Shown here one piece after another: positions 7,827 to 16,220 of a DNA stretch of 64,000 nt. Position 1 is the first letter of the stretch; each line of letters starts with the position of its first letter. The stretch is from an uncultured Treponema sp. (GTDB taxonomy: Bacteria > Spirochaetota > Spirochaetia > Treponematales > Treponemataceae), in assembly GCA_934718065.1 (NCBI GenBank), contig CAKUZR010000003.1, forward strand, positions 132,079 to 196,078. The letters run 5' to 3'. A program made the position numbers and the translations under genes. Under the pieces are notes generated by a model. It was not told the origin of the DNA and ran no database searches. It was given only the letters and a program-made list of their open reading frames with translations.

Positions 7827-9242
7827 TCAGTAAATCACACAGACAGACTCACGGGACATTTTTCCTTTCAGAATGCCGTTTTCTACTGAAAATTTGCCGC
7901 CGTTTGCCTTGTCAACATAAGTTCCATCTGCAAAAGAAACCGGAACTGAGATTTTCGCTTTTTTCAATCCTGCGTTTATCAGGACAATTCCTTTATCGCC
8001 GCGCTTTATTCCCAGCACAGAAGTGTCTTTCCCATTGTTCAAAAGCTCCTCCGGCTCGCCAACCATTGCCGCGCGGAATTTATTCACCGCCACAACTTCC
8101 GGATGCATAAATTCGTTGTTTCCCATATCGCCGATTTTTGAAACGCCTGGGAACTGCGTCGCCTCTTTTCCCTGCGGACGGTTGAAAAACAGCGGAGTTC
8201 CGCCGGCTCTTGCCGCAATCAGCGCCCATCCCATTCTAAGCTGGGCATTTCTTAAATGCGCGGACTCGCCATGATTTGCGTAAGTGTCGTGGCTTTCAAC
8301 CCAAGTTACAATGTTTTTCGGCGCGGCTGGATGACGCCAGTTTTTCAGTCCACTTGCGCTGAATTTCGCGTTTTCAAGCGCGGAACGGACAATTGAACCG
8401 TAATTGCTCGCCGTAACAGGCATAAGTTTTCCGTATGCGTCCTCCCTGGAATTTCCGCCCTGAAGAACCTCGCCGTAAATAAACAAGCTTTCCGAATCCT
8501 TGTGCATAAATTCGCCTTTTACAGCCTTTTTTCCAAGGAATATCGGCCAGAAATCGTTTTCCATTGCGTAAGGATCTTTCGGGTCATCCGGAAGCCCGAT
8601 GTGCTTCGCCGTGTCGTAGCGGAAACCGTCCGCGCCGCAGTCAATCAGATCGTTCACGTATTTCATGTAATACGCCTGAAAATCCGGATTTTCTGTGTTC
8701 ACGTCAGGAAGCCCACCCATCTGGGCAGTTGTACATTCAAGCCGGTCTTCATAGCTGCGGATTCCATGGTCATTGTTCTTGTGGTAAAGTTTTTCAATTC
8801 CGCCAACCGCATCAATCAAATCTTTTGAAATTTCTTTTGTCCGGGGAGTTGTATGGTTCGGAAGAACATCAACAATAACGCCGATTCCATATTCCTCCGC
8901 CTTCTTGTTCATTGAAATAAAATCATCGCGCGTTCCAAGCTGGTAATTCCCAATTTTCCAGTCGGTCGGCTGATAATGATAATACCATTTTCCATTAAGA
9001 TCTTCGCTGTAAATTTCAAGGCCGCCGTAATCGCCCACAAGACAAGTATTTGCCGGAGAAGTCTGAACAGCTGAAAAGCCAGCCGCCGCAATCTTTTCCA
9101 TATTTTCTTCAATTGTCTTGAAAGACCAGCACCAAGCGTGCAGAATTGCGCCATCCTGAATTGATTTTCTAGTCTGGGCAAAAAATTTTGAACATCCGGC
9201 AAAACAAGCCGCCGCAAAAATAATTCTAATAATTTTCTTCAT
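7827..9242 (-). CDS. Exported alpha-amylase (GH13)
   Basis: 471 residues from the ATG at 9242. A signal sequence of about 22 residues ends FAGCSKFFAQ; it could be cleaved after FFA-Q or processed as a lipoprotein at the Cys. The GH13 conserved regions are present: VDVLPNHT (I), GFRYDTAKH with the nucleophile Asp (II), FIYGEVLQG with the acid/base Glu (III) and WVESHDTY (IV). The C-terminal beta domain is short. It should hydrolyse alpha-1,4 glucans in the periplasm or outside the cell. TATAAT ends 7 nt before the ATG. A longer upstream frame is rejected because it lacks a signal-peptide start. Confidence 0.93.
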   Translation of the reverse strand: MKKIIRIIFAAACFAGCSKFFAQTRKSIQDGAILHAWCWSFKTIEENMEKIAAAGFSAVQTSPANTCLVGDYGGLEIYSEDLNGKWYYHYQPTDWKIGNYQLGTRDDFISMNKKAEEYGIGVIVDVLPNHTTPRTKEISKDLIDAVGGIEKLYHKNNDHGIRSYEDRLECTTAQMGGLPDVNTENPDFQAYYMKYVNDLIDCGADGFRYDTAKHIGLPDDPKDPYAMENDFWPIFLGKKAVKGEFMHKDSESLFIYGEVLQGGNSREDAYGKLMPVTASNYGSIVRSALENAKFSASGLKNWRHPAAPKNIVTWVESHDTYANHGESAHLRNAQLRMGWALIAARAGGTPLFFNRPQGKEATQFPGVSKIGDMGNNEFMHPEVVAVNKFRAAMVGEPEELLNNGKDTSVLGIKRGDKGIVLINAGLKKAKISVPVSFADGTYVDKANGGKFSVENGILKGKMSRESVCVIY

Positions 9243-9249
9243 AGGAATA

Positions 9250-9271
9250 ATTATAAGGCATAAATCCATTC
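9250..9271 (-). promoter_or_regulatory. -10 region of the amylase gene
   Basis: TATAAT at 9255-9250 with spacer TATTCCT (7 nt) to the ATG. Only a partial -35 (TTGTGG, 16-nt spacing) is seen. Probably leaderless. Confidence 0.6.
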
Positions 9272-9297
9272 CCACAAAGAAAATTTAAAAAATCAGG

Positions 9298-12200
9298 CTA
9301 CATATCCGACGGAAGCTCTAGGATAAGATTTATTTCACCCTGAGTTCGATTGAGCCCCTTGGCAATTTGTCTGACCGTCCACCCCCGGCGCGCAAGCTCC
9401 TTCACTCGCTCGCGTTCCTGCGGAGAAATAAACTGGTTGTTCTCATCAGGATTTTTACGCACATCAGTGCTGACCATCGCCTGAACAAGCTTCAGTTTTC
9501 CGTCAAGATCCCTGTCCATTTTGGCAAGACGCTCTTCAATTCTGCCGACACCGCTTCGCGCCGAGTTGATTTCTTCAAGGCGGCTCTGCGTTTCATCAAG
9601 AATTTCCTGAAGATTGTTAAGTTTTGCCGCCGCATCACCAATTTTCGGGCTGTTTTTAAGAAGCTCGTCCACGTTGCCCTGAACATCCTCGATTTCTTTC
9701 GGCAAAGTTTCAGCCTGGCGCGCGCAAACTTTCAGCCTGTCTTCAATCGCCTTTAAATTTTCAAAAGAAGCATCAACGTCTTTCAGCACGCGGTCAATAA
9801 CAACATTTTTCTGTTCCAGACGGTCGTAGCGCTCCGAAATTGTTGAAAGCGTATCCTGAAAATCCCTGACCTGAACTTCCATCGTCTGAAGTCCGTCAAA
9901 AGTTGAGTTAAGCTCGCGGATTTTTTCATCAATCTGCCCGCTGAGCGAAATCATTTTCTCGTAACGCTGGCCAATTGAGTCAACCTTGGATTTCTGGCTG
10001 TCAAATTCGTCAACCTGCTTGTCAACATCATTTTTCAAGCTCAGAACGTGGCCGTATTCTTTGTTCAAGTCGTCCGCAACATCTTTAAAACCTTCAAGCC
10101 GCTCAAAATCCGCGGAAAGCAGCGCAATTTTTTCATCAAGAGATTTTTTCATCTGCTCGGCTTTTTCGTAGACAGAAATCTGAGTTTTTACAGAATCCAT
10201 TTCCTTTTTCAGCTCGCTCATCTGAGTCTGCATTTCGCTGGAATAATTCTGAAGCCTGAACGCAAGCTCCGACTGATGAGCGCGGTCCTTGTCAACAGTT
10301 TCCTGGACTTTTTCATTGAATTCCTGAATCTTTCTGGAAGTTTCAGCAATTTTCGCATTCATCTGCTGCTCTGCCTGGCTGGCCATTGAATCATAATTCT
10401 TTTCAAGCTGAACGGAAATCGCCTTTGAACGGTTTTCAAATTCGTTGAGCGAAGAATCCGCCCTTTCAGAAAGCTCCGTGATTTTCTTTTCAGACTGGCT
10501 GTAAACCTGCTGATATTCCGTTTCAATATAATTTTTCGCGTCCTCAATCTTTTGAGCCGCCTGTTCGCGCAGACTTTCAATTTCACTTTTGAAAAGAGTG
10601 TTTGAATCGTCAAGCTGAGCTTTAAGCTGGACTTTCCACGTTTTGAACTCCGCAAGAGCCGAGTCAATTGTGGAAACGCTGATTTCCTGCTTTCCGTTCG
10701 CCGCCTCTTCAAACGCCTTAAGCTCCTCGAGCATCTGGTTCTGGAGTTTTTCAAGCTGCTCGCCGATATTTTTCTGGGAACGGCTGATTGCGTTTTTCAG
10801 AGATTCGTCCGAAGCCTCGTCAACTTTCGCAACTTTCGCCTGCATTTCCGACGCAAAATTGTTCAAAAGAGATTTTATATCGTTTATATGCTCCGCAACT
10901 TCATCCTCGGATTTTTTTATGCCCTGCGCAATCCGTTCAGCCTGCTCATCGCTCTTTGCCTGAACCGCGGCAAGCTTCTCCTGAAGATTTTTGTTGTAGT
11001 CCGCTTCAATATTGCGGCGCTCGGTTTCATATTCACTTGTGAAAGCTGTGATTTTTCCGTCAAAACTGTTTTTCCAGGTGGCAAGGTCATCGTTGATTTT
11101 ATCTCCGCGGGTTTTCAAATCCCGGTCAAAACTGGCTTCAAAACCTTCAAGCCGCTCAGTAACGTTTCCAATCGCGGTTTTCTTAAGCTCCTCGATTTTG
11201 TTTTCAAGAGTCTGAATGTCGTTTTCAAGTTTTTCGTTGTGCTCGCTCACGGACTGCGCAAACTGAGTCTGCTTCTGCTCCTGGTTTTCCGCAAATGAAT
11301 CAAAAGTGTTCAAAGTTTTCCTGCTTACTTCTTCCATTGCGTTTTTCAGGCTGTTTTCAAGCATATCAATCTGGCCGCCGATTCCTTCAAGCTTGGAAAG
11401 ACGGTATTCCATATCCTTTTTATAGGAAGAAAGCTGCTTGTCAACGTCAGAAAGCGCGGCTGCCTGCTGTTTTTCGCACATCTGCTCGATTTTTGCGCTG
11501 GATTCTTTCAGCACAACGTTAAGCTCGGCGATTTTCGCGTTGGAATCTTCCTTGAATTTATTGATTTGCGCGTCGATTGTCTGAACTTTCTCGTTCAGCT
11601 GAGGCTCAACTTCTCCAGCTTTTTCAAGCGCGAGCGAACATTCTTCCTTTACACGCTGAATTGTGTTTTCCGCGCTCTGAACAGATTCCTCAACATTTTT
11701 GCTGATTGCCTGAAGCGTGGCCGCAAGCTGATTTTTAACGGCTTCAATTTTCTGGTCGATTTTTGAATTGTAACCGTCAATATTCTGCTCCGCCTGAGCC
11801 GCAAGCTGCTCGTACGAAGCCATTGAATCTTCCATTTTAGCGCGAAGCTCTGAAATCTGCGCGTTGTAGTCGCCTGAAACAGAATCGATTTTCGCAAAAA
11901 TTTCGCTGTTGACGCCGGCTTCTTTTTCCGCATAAACTTTTTGAACATTTTCAATCTGCTCTTTCAGCGCGGAAGTTATTTCCTCATACTTTTCGTTCAA
12001 ATCTGAAACTTTTTTGTTCACAAGCTCGTAAGAATCATCGTACTGCTTTTCAAGTTCCGCCACGCGCTGGCTGTTTTTGCCGTCAACCGAAGAAAGCGCA
12101 TTTTCGTATTTTTCGCGGATATTTGAAACCGCCTGCTGGTATTTTGCAGTCAAAGCATCAATGTGAGCCTTGGATTTTTCATCCGCGGCCGCGATTTTCT

Positions 12201-13365
12201 GCTGAAGCTCCGCAATTCTCGCATCGCTTTTTCCGCCAACTGACTCAAGCTGCCTGCTGTATTTTTCGCTCAGGGAATTCATTCTGTCATCATATTTTGC
12301 AGAAATTTCATCAACCTGAGTTTTGCACTTTGAGTCAAAATCCGCCAGATTTTTCTTCATATTTGAAATCACATTTTCTGTGGATTCCTTGTAGTTCTGC
12401 TGAATTTCCGCCGCCTTAAGCTCCAGGTTTTCCTGAAGCTCGGAAGTTTTCTGCTTAAACCGCGCGGAAAGCTCAACGTAAATTTCACCATATTTTTTGT
12501 CCAGAGCCGAAGTTTTTGACTCCGCCGCCGCGCTCACTGAATCAGAGCGTGTTTCTATCAATTTTGAAATTTCAGCGATTTTTGAATTCAGCTCCTGTTC
12601 AACTTCTGAAACTTTCTGGTTCATTTCCTGAACAAAAGCCGCATTTTTCTCCTCGGATTTTTTTCCAAGCTGCTCGAACGCCAAATCCTCAAGTTTCTGC
12701 GCCTTCAGGCTGGCTTCCTCGTAAACAGCGGAAATTTCATTCTGAAAAGAGGCAAGAGCTTTCTGCGCGCTGCTTTCAATCTGCTGGATGTCAGACTTCA
12801 GTTTTTCCCCGTGGGAATCGTACTCGCTCAAAAGCTTGTTTCCAAGAATTTTCAGCTGCTCGCCGTTTTTCTGCGCAAATTCAGAGGAAAGCTGCGGAAT
12901 TCTTTTTTCAATTTCTGAAAGACTCTTGTCCTGGCTTCCAATCCGTGAATTCAGCTTGTCAACAACCAGCGATTCTTTTTTCAGAAGCTGAAGATTTTCC
13001 TCGACTTTTCCGGTCATTTCCATCAGTTCCTGAAGAACTTCGTCATACGACTTGATTTTTTGCTCGATATTTTTTACAGAATCAGTGTCGCCCTTTAAAT
13101 TCCGCGCGATGCTTTCAAATTCCTTGATCTGCGAGTCAAGACGCTTTATTGCCGCCGCCGCCTGCATCTGCTTTGTTTCAAGAGAAGCCGTATTATCGGA
13201 AAGATGTTTCACCTGTTCATTTATAAAGGCCGCGATTTCAGCCTGACGCTTGTCCGCGTATTTTTTTACAGATTCCTTTCTATTTGTATCTTCCGTAAAA
13301 AAATGCAAAGCATAAGAAACTCCGGCCGCAATTGCTGCGGCGATAAGAATTGTGATAACCGGCAT
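9298..13365 (-). CDS. SpiroCoCo-type membrane-anchored giant coiled-coil protein
   Basis: 1355 residues from the ATG at 13365, chosen because GGTGGG lies just upstream; a GTG at 13377 would add four residues. One N-terminal membrane segment (about residues 3-20, ITILIAAAIAAGVSYAL) is followed by roughly 1280 residues of almost unbroken heptad-rich coiled coil with many Glu, Lys, Gln and Ser. The last ~50 residues form a compact helix-turn-helix-like segment (ERERVKELARRGWTVRQIAK). This matches the layout of spirochaete SpiroCoCo proteins, presumed structural or cytoskeletal. It is the last gene of a minus-strand block behind a HAD hydrolase and a TonB-like set; a TATAAC box in the short gap suggests it also has its own promoter. 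Confidence 0.85.
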   Translation of the reverse strand: MPVITILIAAAIAAGVSYALHFFTEDTNRKESVKKYADKRQAEIAAFINEQVKHLSDNTASLETKQMQAAAAIKRLDSQIKEFESIARNLKGDTDSVKNIEQKIKSYDEVLQELMEMTGKVEENLQLLKKESLVVDKLNSRIGSQDKSLSEIEKRIPQLSSEFAQKNGEQLKILGNKLLSEYDSHGEKLKSDIQQIESSAQKALASFQNEISAVYEEASLKAQKLEDLAFEQLGKKSEEKNAAFVQEMNQKVSEVEQELNSKIAEISKLIETRSDSVSAAAESKTSALDKKYGEIYVELSARFKQKTSELQENLELKAAEIQQNYKESTENVISNMKKNLADFDSKCKTQVDEISAKYDDRMNSLSEKYSRQLESVGGKSDARIAELQQKIAAADEKSKAHIDALTAKYQQAVSNIREKYENALSSVDGKNSQRVAELEKQYDDSYELVNKKVSDLNEKYEEITSALKEQIENVQKVYAEKEAGVNSEIFAKIDSVSGDYNAQISELRAKMEDSMASYEQLAAQAEQNIDGYNSKIDQKIEAVKNQLAATLQAISKNVEESVQSAENTIQRVKEECSLALEKAGEVEPQLNEKVQTIDAQINKFKEDSNAKIAELNVVLKESSAKIEQMCEKQQAAALSDVDKQLSSYKKDMEYRLSKLEGIGGQIDMLENSLKNAMEEVSRKTLNTFDSFAENQEQKQTQFAQSVSEHNEKLENDIQTLENKIEELKKTAIGNVTERLEGFEASFDRDLKTRGDKINDDLATWKNSFDGKITAFTSEYETERRNIEADYNKNLQEKLAAVQAKSDEQAERIAQGIKKSEDEVAEHINDIKSLLNNFASEMQAKVAKVDEASDESLKNAISRSQKNIGEQLEKLQNQMLEELKAFEEAANGKQEISVSTIDSALAEFKTWKVQLKAQLDDSNTLFKSEIESLREQAAQKIEDAKNYIETEYQQVYSQSEKKITELSERADSSLNEFENRSKAISVQLEKNYDSMASQAEQQMNAKIAETSRKIQEFNEKVQETVDKDRAHQSELAFRLQNYSSEMQTQMSELKKEMDSVKTQISVYEKAEQMKKSLDEKIALLSADFERLEGFKDVADDLNKEYGHVLSLKNDVDKQVDEFDSQKSKVDSIGQRYEKMISLSGQIDEKIRELNSTFDGLQTMEVQVRDFQDTLSTISERYDRLEQKNVVIDRVLKDVDASFENLKAIEDRLKVCARQAETLPKEIEDVQGNVDELLKNSPKIGDAAAKLNNLQEILDETQSRLEEINSARSGVGRIEERLAKMDRDLDGKLKLVQAMVSTDVRKNPDENNQFISPQERERVKELARRGWTVRQIAKGLNRTQGEINLILELPSDM

Positions 13366-13399
13366 TTTTATTCCCACCCATTCTATTAGTTATATTTTT

Positions 13400-14086
13400 T
13401 TATTTTAACACAAAGTCCTGCAATTGACGATAGTTTGAGAACGTTACATCAGCTTCTTTTACTTTAAGAAACTTGAAAATTCTGTACCGCCACGCAAGAA
13501 GATACGCGCTTTTCATTCCTGCGGCTTTTGAGCCTGCAACATCATACTTGCGGCTGTTCCCGACAAAAAGAATTTTTTCCGGCGCAACGTTCAGCTCCTC
13601 CGCCATTTTTATGAACGAAAACGGATCCGGCTTCAGCGCGCCCAGCGCTTCAGTTCCAAGCATAACATCGCAATACTGCTTTATGCCCCAAATTTCACCT
13701 TTCTGCTCCGGCGGAAAATCCGAAAGAAGCGCGATTTTAAAGCCCGCCTCCTTGAATTTTCTGACAGTTTCAACACAGTCTTTGTAGCACGAAATTCTTT
13801 TAAAATATTTTTCCAGACCATGATACACGATTTTATTCAGTTTTTCTTCAGCCTTTTCGTAGGAACAGTGAAGATGCTCCGCCATTTTTTCAGTCTGAAT
13901 TTTGTTGAAATCAGGTGTCTGCTCAAGCCCGTGAAGCTCATGCCGCACAAGCCCGTAGTGAAGAAAGAAAATTGAATGGCACAAATAATGAAAAAACGCA
14001 ATAAGATGAATTTTCCACTGCGGATAAATTGTTCCGTCAATATCGAATGCAATCGCTTCAATTTCCCCAAGATTCTTTACTTTCAC
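13400..14086 (-). CDS. HAD-family hydrolase
   Basis: 228 residues with a GTG start preceded by GGGGGAA. Motif I is AFDIDGTIYP (nucleophile and acid/base Asp), motif II LLSDFPP, motif III lysine in GALKPDPFSF, and motif IV FVGNSRKYDVAGSKAAGM, giving a complete HAD phosphatase site with a helical C1 cap (about 25-115). Members dephosphorylate small phosphometabolites; the substrate cannot be read from the sequence. It lies 15 bp after the TonB-like gene on the same strand, so it is probably the next gene of that operon. Motif II has Ser-Asp where Ser/Thr is expected, which fits. Confidence 0.85.
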   Translation of the reverse strand: MKVKNLGEIEAIAFDIDGTIYPQWKIHLIAFFHYLCHSIFFLHYGLVRHELHGLEQTPDFNKIQTEKMAEHLHCSYEKAEEKLNKIVYHGLEKYFKRISCYKDCVETVRKFKEAGFKIALLSDFPPEQKGEIWGIKQYCDVMLGTEALGALKPDPFSFIKMAEELNVAPEKILFVGNSRKYDVAGSKAAGMKSAYLLAWRYRIFKFLKVKEADVTFSNYRQLQDFVLK

Positions 14087-14101
14087 ATTTCCCCCATCGC
14101 C

Positions 14102-15187
14102 TTAGCGTTTAATAATAGTATACACAAAGCTAGCCTGTCCATCAGCCGGGGCAGGTGAAAATTCCCATTTCTGAATCTGCGCGGCAAGCTCCGACCTTAC
14201 AGAAGCGTCCAGCACTGCCGCCGGAGAAAACCAAACGCCTCCAAGAGGAACCGTTCCGTCCGCAAGAATTTTCAACGTAATTGTCACTTCCTTGGATGTG
14301 TCAATTTTGTCTGTGTTTTTTATTTGAAGTTCCGGCTTTTCAGGATTCCTAAGAATTCTGGCGGTGCCGTCCGCCATTTTCATTGAATATTTTCCGTCTT
14401 TATGCTGGTTGATTTTTGCAGAGACATCAATTCCGCTCGCCGCTGAATAGGAATATTCAGTTTTTGAAATCTCTCCAAGCTGCGCGGCAGTTTCCGAGGA
14501 AGCGTTCGTTCCGGCAGAAACGTTCCGCGGCTCTGAAGAAATTTTTCCGCCGCCGCCAGATTTTGTTCCGGCAGTTCCGCTCAGCGCGGAAGAATTGTTC
14601 AGTTTCTGCGCGTCCGGAGCAGGATGATTTTGCGCTGAAACCGAAGAATTTGTGTTTTCTGAAAAATCCATGCTGTCCCAGTCAAAATTTTTGTTTTTTG
14701 AGGAAGAATTCTGCTCGTTCAAAAGCTCGTCAACAGATTTTTTATATTTTATCGAAGCCTTTTTTGGTTCTGGAGCCGCCGGAGCTTCAGTTTTTGCGTT
14801 GCTCTGCGAAGGCTGATTTTTTACTGTGGAAGGCACTTTCGGTTTTTCTTCCGTTTTTTGTTCATTCTGAATTTTTTTCGCAGGCTGAGAGTTTTTTTCA
14901 GATTCTTTTTGCTTTGAAATTTCAGAAGCCGTTGGTTTTTCAATAATTTTCTGCTCAACCGGCTTTTTTTCCTCGGCTTTTGGCTTTTCAACCGGAAGCG
15001 GAGCGAGCGAAATCCTGACAGTTTTATATTTCTTTTTCTGGTTCATTCCCGGAGAAACTGCAAGAACTACAAAAATAAAAAGCCAGATAATGAACGTAAA
15101 CAAAAGCGAAAGCCTCATCGCCTGGTTTTGAGTTCTGTCTTTTGAGCAAATTTTTATAATTTTTTCAATCCGAGCTTTTATCTGCAT
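14102..15187 (-). CDS. TonB-like energy-transducing protein
   Basis: 361 residues. A short cytoplasmic N-terminus precedes one membrane segment (about 26-46, LLFTFIIWLFIFVVLAV). A long Pro/Lys/Glu/Ser-rich periplasmic spacer (about 55-260) follows, then a C-terminal domain (about 270-361) with the TonB/TolA-type pattern TITLKILADGTV and a final strand region. Its start overlaps the ExbD stop by one base, and ExbB-ExbD-TonB order is complete, so it should transmit proton- or sodium-driven energy to an outer-membrane partner, most simply the beta-barrel protein encoded just upstream. The spacer is unusually low in proline runs compared with enterobacterial TonB. Confidence 0.82.
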   Translation of the reverse strand: MQIKARIEKIIKICSKDRTQNQAMRLSLLFTFIIWLFIFVVLAVSPGMNQKKKYKTVRISLAPLPVEKPKAEEKKPVEQKIIEKPTASEISKQKESEKNSQPAKKIQNEQKTEEKPKVPSTVKNQPSQSNAKTEAPAAPEPKKASIKYKKSVDELLNEQNSSSKNKNFDWDSMDFSENTNSSVSAQNHPAPDAQKLNNSSALSGTAGTKSGGGGKISSEPRNVSAGTNASSETAAQLGEISKTEYSYSAASGIDVSAKINQHKDGKYSMKMADGTARILRNPEKPELQIKNTDKIDTSKEVTITLKILADGTVPLGGVWFSPAAVLDASVRSELAAQIQKWEFSPAPADGQASFVYTIIKR

Positions 15188-15600
15188 TATTTTTTTTCAG
15201 TTGTCCGCAAATTTACAGAAGAATATCCTGACTGCCTTAAAACATCGAAAAGTTTTACAATTGTTCCGTTTGTAACAAGGTCGTCAGCTTCTATTGTAAC
15301 TGGAAATTCAGCTTTTTTAACTTTTTTTGTGTCGAATTTTGAAAGTTCTTCCCCGAGCGTTTTGAACGAAACCTGCTTGTCATTGAAAAACAGATTTCCA
15401 TTTTTTTCGCAAGTTATTGTAATTCCTAAATTCGCCGTTCCTTCCGATGTTGAGCTTTCCGGAAGATTCAAATTTATTCCTGGCAGAACCGCAAAAGTTG
15501 TGGAAACCAGAAAGAAAATTATAAGCTGAAAAACCACATCAATCATCGGAGTCATATCAACTGAGGCATTAATGTTTTTTCGTCTTGCTCTTAATTTCAT
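15187..15600 (-). CDS. exbD: ExbD/TolR-family biopolymer transport protein
   Basis: 137 residues. A basic N-terminus (MKLRARRKNI) leads into one membrane segment (about 17-40) carrying the conserved ion-coupling aspartate in MTPMIDVVFQLI. The remainder is the periplasmic ExbD/TolR domain, with LPESST after the membrane segment and KTLGEELSKF and TNGTIVKLFDVLR-like parts. It works with ExbB to harness the ion gradient and drive TonB. It overlaps the exbB stop and the tonB start by one base each, implying strict translational coupling and fixed stoichiometry. Confidence 0.92.
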   Translation of the reverse strand: MKLRARRKNINASVDMTPMIDVVFQLIIFFLVSTTFAVLPGINLNLPESSTSEGTANLGITITCEKNGNLFFNDKQVSFKTLGEELSKFDTKKVKKAEFPVTIEADDLVTNGTIVKLFDVLRQSGYSSVNLRTTEKK

Positions 15601-16211
15601 TATTTAACTCTTCCTGAAAGTTTTATGACAATATTTGTCACATCTGATTCCATTTCTGAAACACGGCGGTTCACTCTGCTTACAAAATAATTGTAGAAAA
15701 TCACCGACGGAATTGAAACCACGAGCCCGGCAACTGTTGTGATGAGCGCTTCGCCGATTGCGCCGGCCAGCAGCGCAGGATCGCCCATTGTTCCGCCAGC
15801 CCCAAGAATTCCAAACGCCTTGATATTTCCGGTTACAGTTCCCAAAAGCCCGAGCAACGTTGAAATATTCGCGATTGTTCCAAGCGGCGTAAGAAAATGC
15901 TCGTAATCCGGAACAACCGCCGACATTTCAGCCTCAACCGTTTCCTTCAAGTCCTTTTCCGGCCAGGCACGACATTCCAGCGCTTTTTTTACAACCCGCG
16001 CAGTCGGAGTGTCTGCTTCCGAGCAGCTGTTTTCCGCGGCAACGTAATCAGCCTTTTTAATAGAATCTTTCAAATCAAACATAAGTTTTATGTCACGTTT
16101 TTTTGTAACATAAAAATAATAACATCTTTCAACAATTATAAATGTCGCAAAAATTCCGCAAAGAATTATCGGCAGCATAAAAATACCGCCGGCTTTTAAC
16201 GCGCCAAACAT
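15600..16211 (-). CDS. exbB: ExbB/TolQ/MotA-family proton channel protein
   Basis: 203 residues with three membrane segments (about 9-29, 108-132 and 152-178). The conserved stretch FLTPLGTIANISTLLGLLGTV...GNIKAF and the GEALITTVAGLVVSIPSVIFYNYF helix are characteristic of ExbB/TolQ. It forms the channel in which ExbD dimers sit. GGGAGAC precedes the ATG. It lies 9 bp after the outer-membrane beta-barrel gene, which argues for a dedicated TonB system rather than the Tol-Pal set, and no Pal or TolB gene is nearby. Confidence 0.92.
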   Translation of the reverse strand: MFGALKAGGIFMLPIILCGIFATFIIVERCYYFYVTKKRDIKLMFDLKDSIKKADYVAAENSCSEADTPTARVVKKALECRAWPEKDLKETVEAEMSAVVPDYEHFLTPLGTIANISTLLGLLGTVTGNIKAFGILGAGGTMGDPALLAGAIGEALITTVAGLVVSIPSVIFYNYFVSRVNRRVSEMESDVTNIVIKLSGRVK

Positions 16212-16220
16212 AAAGTCTCC

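Noticed and set aside
11295..13055. Plus-strand frames opposite the giant coiled-coil gene
   Set aside because: They have no recognisable domains or start signals and arise from the biased codon composition of the coiled coil on the other strand.
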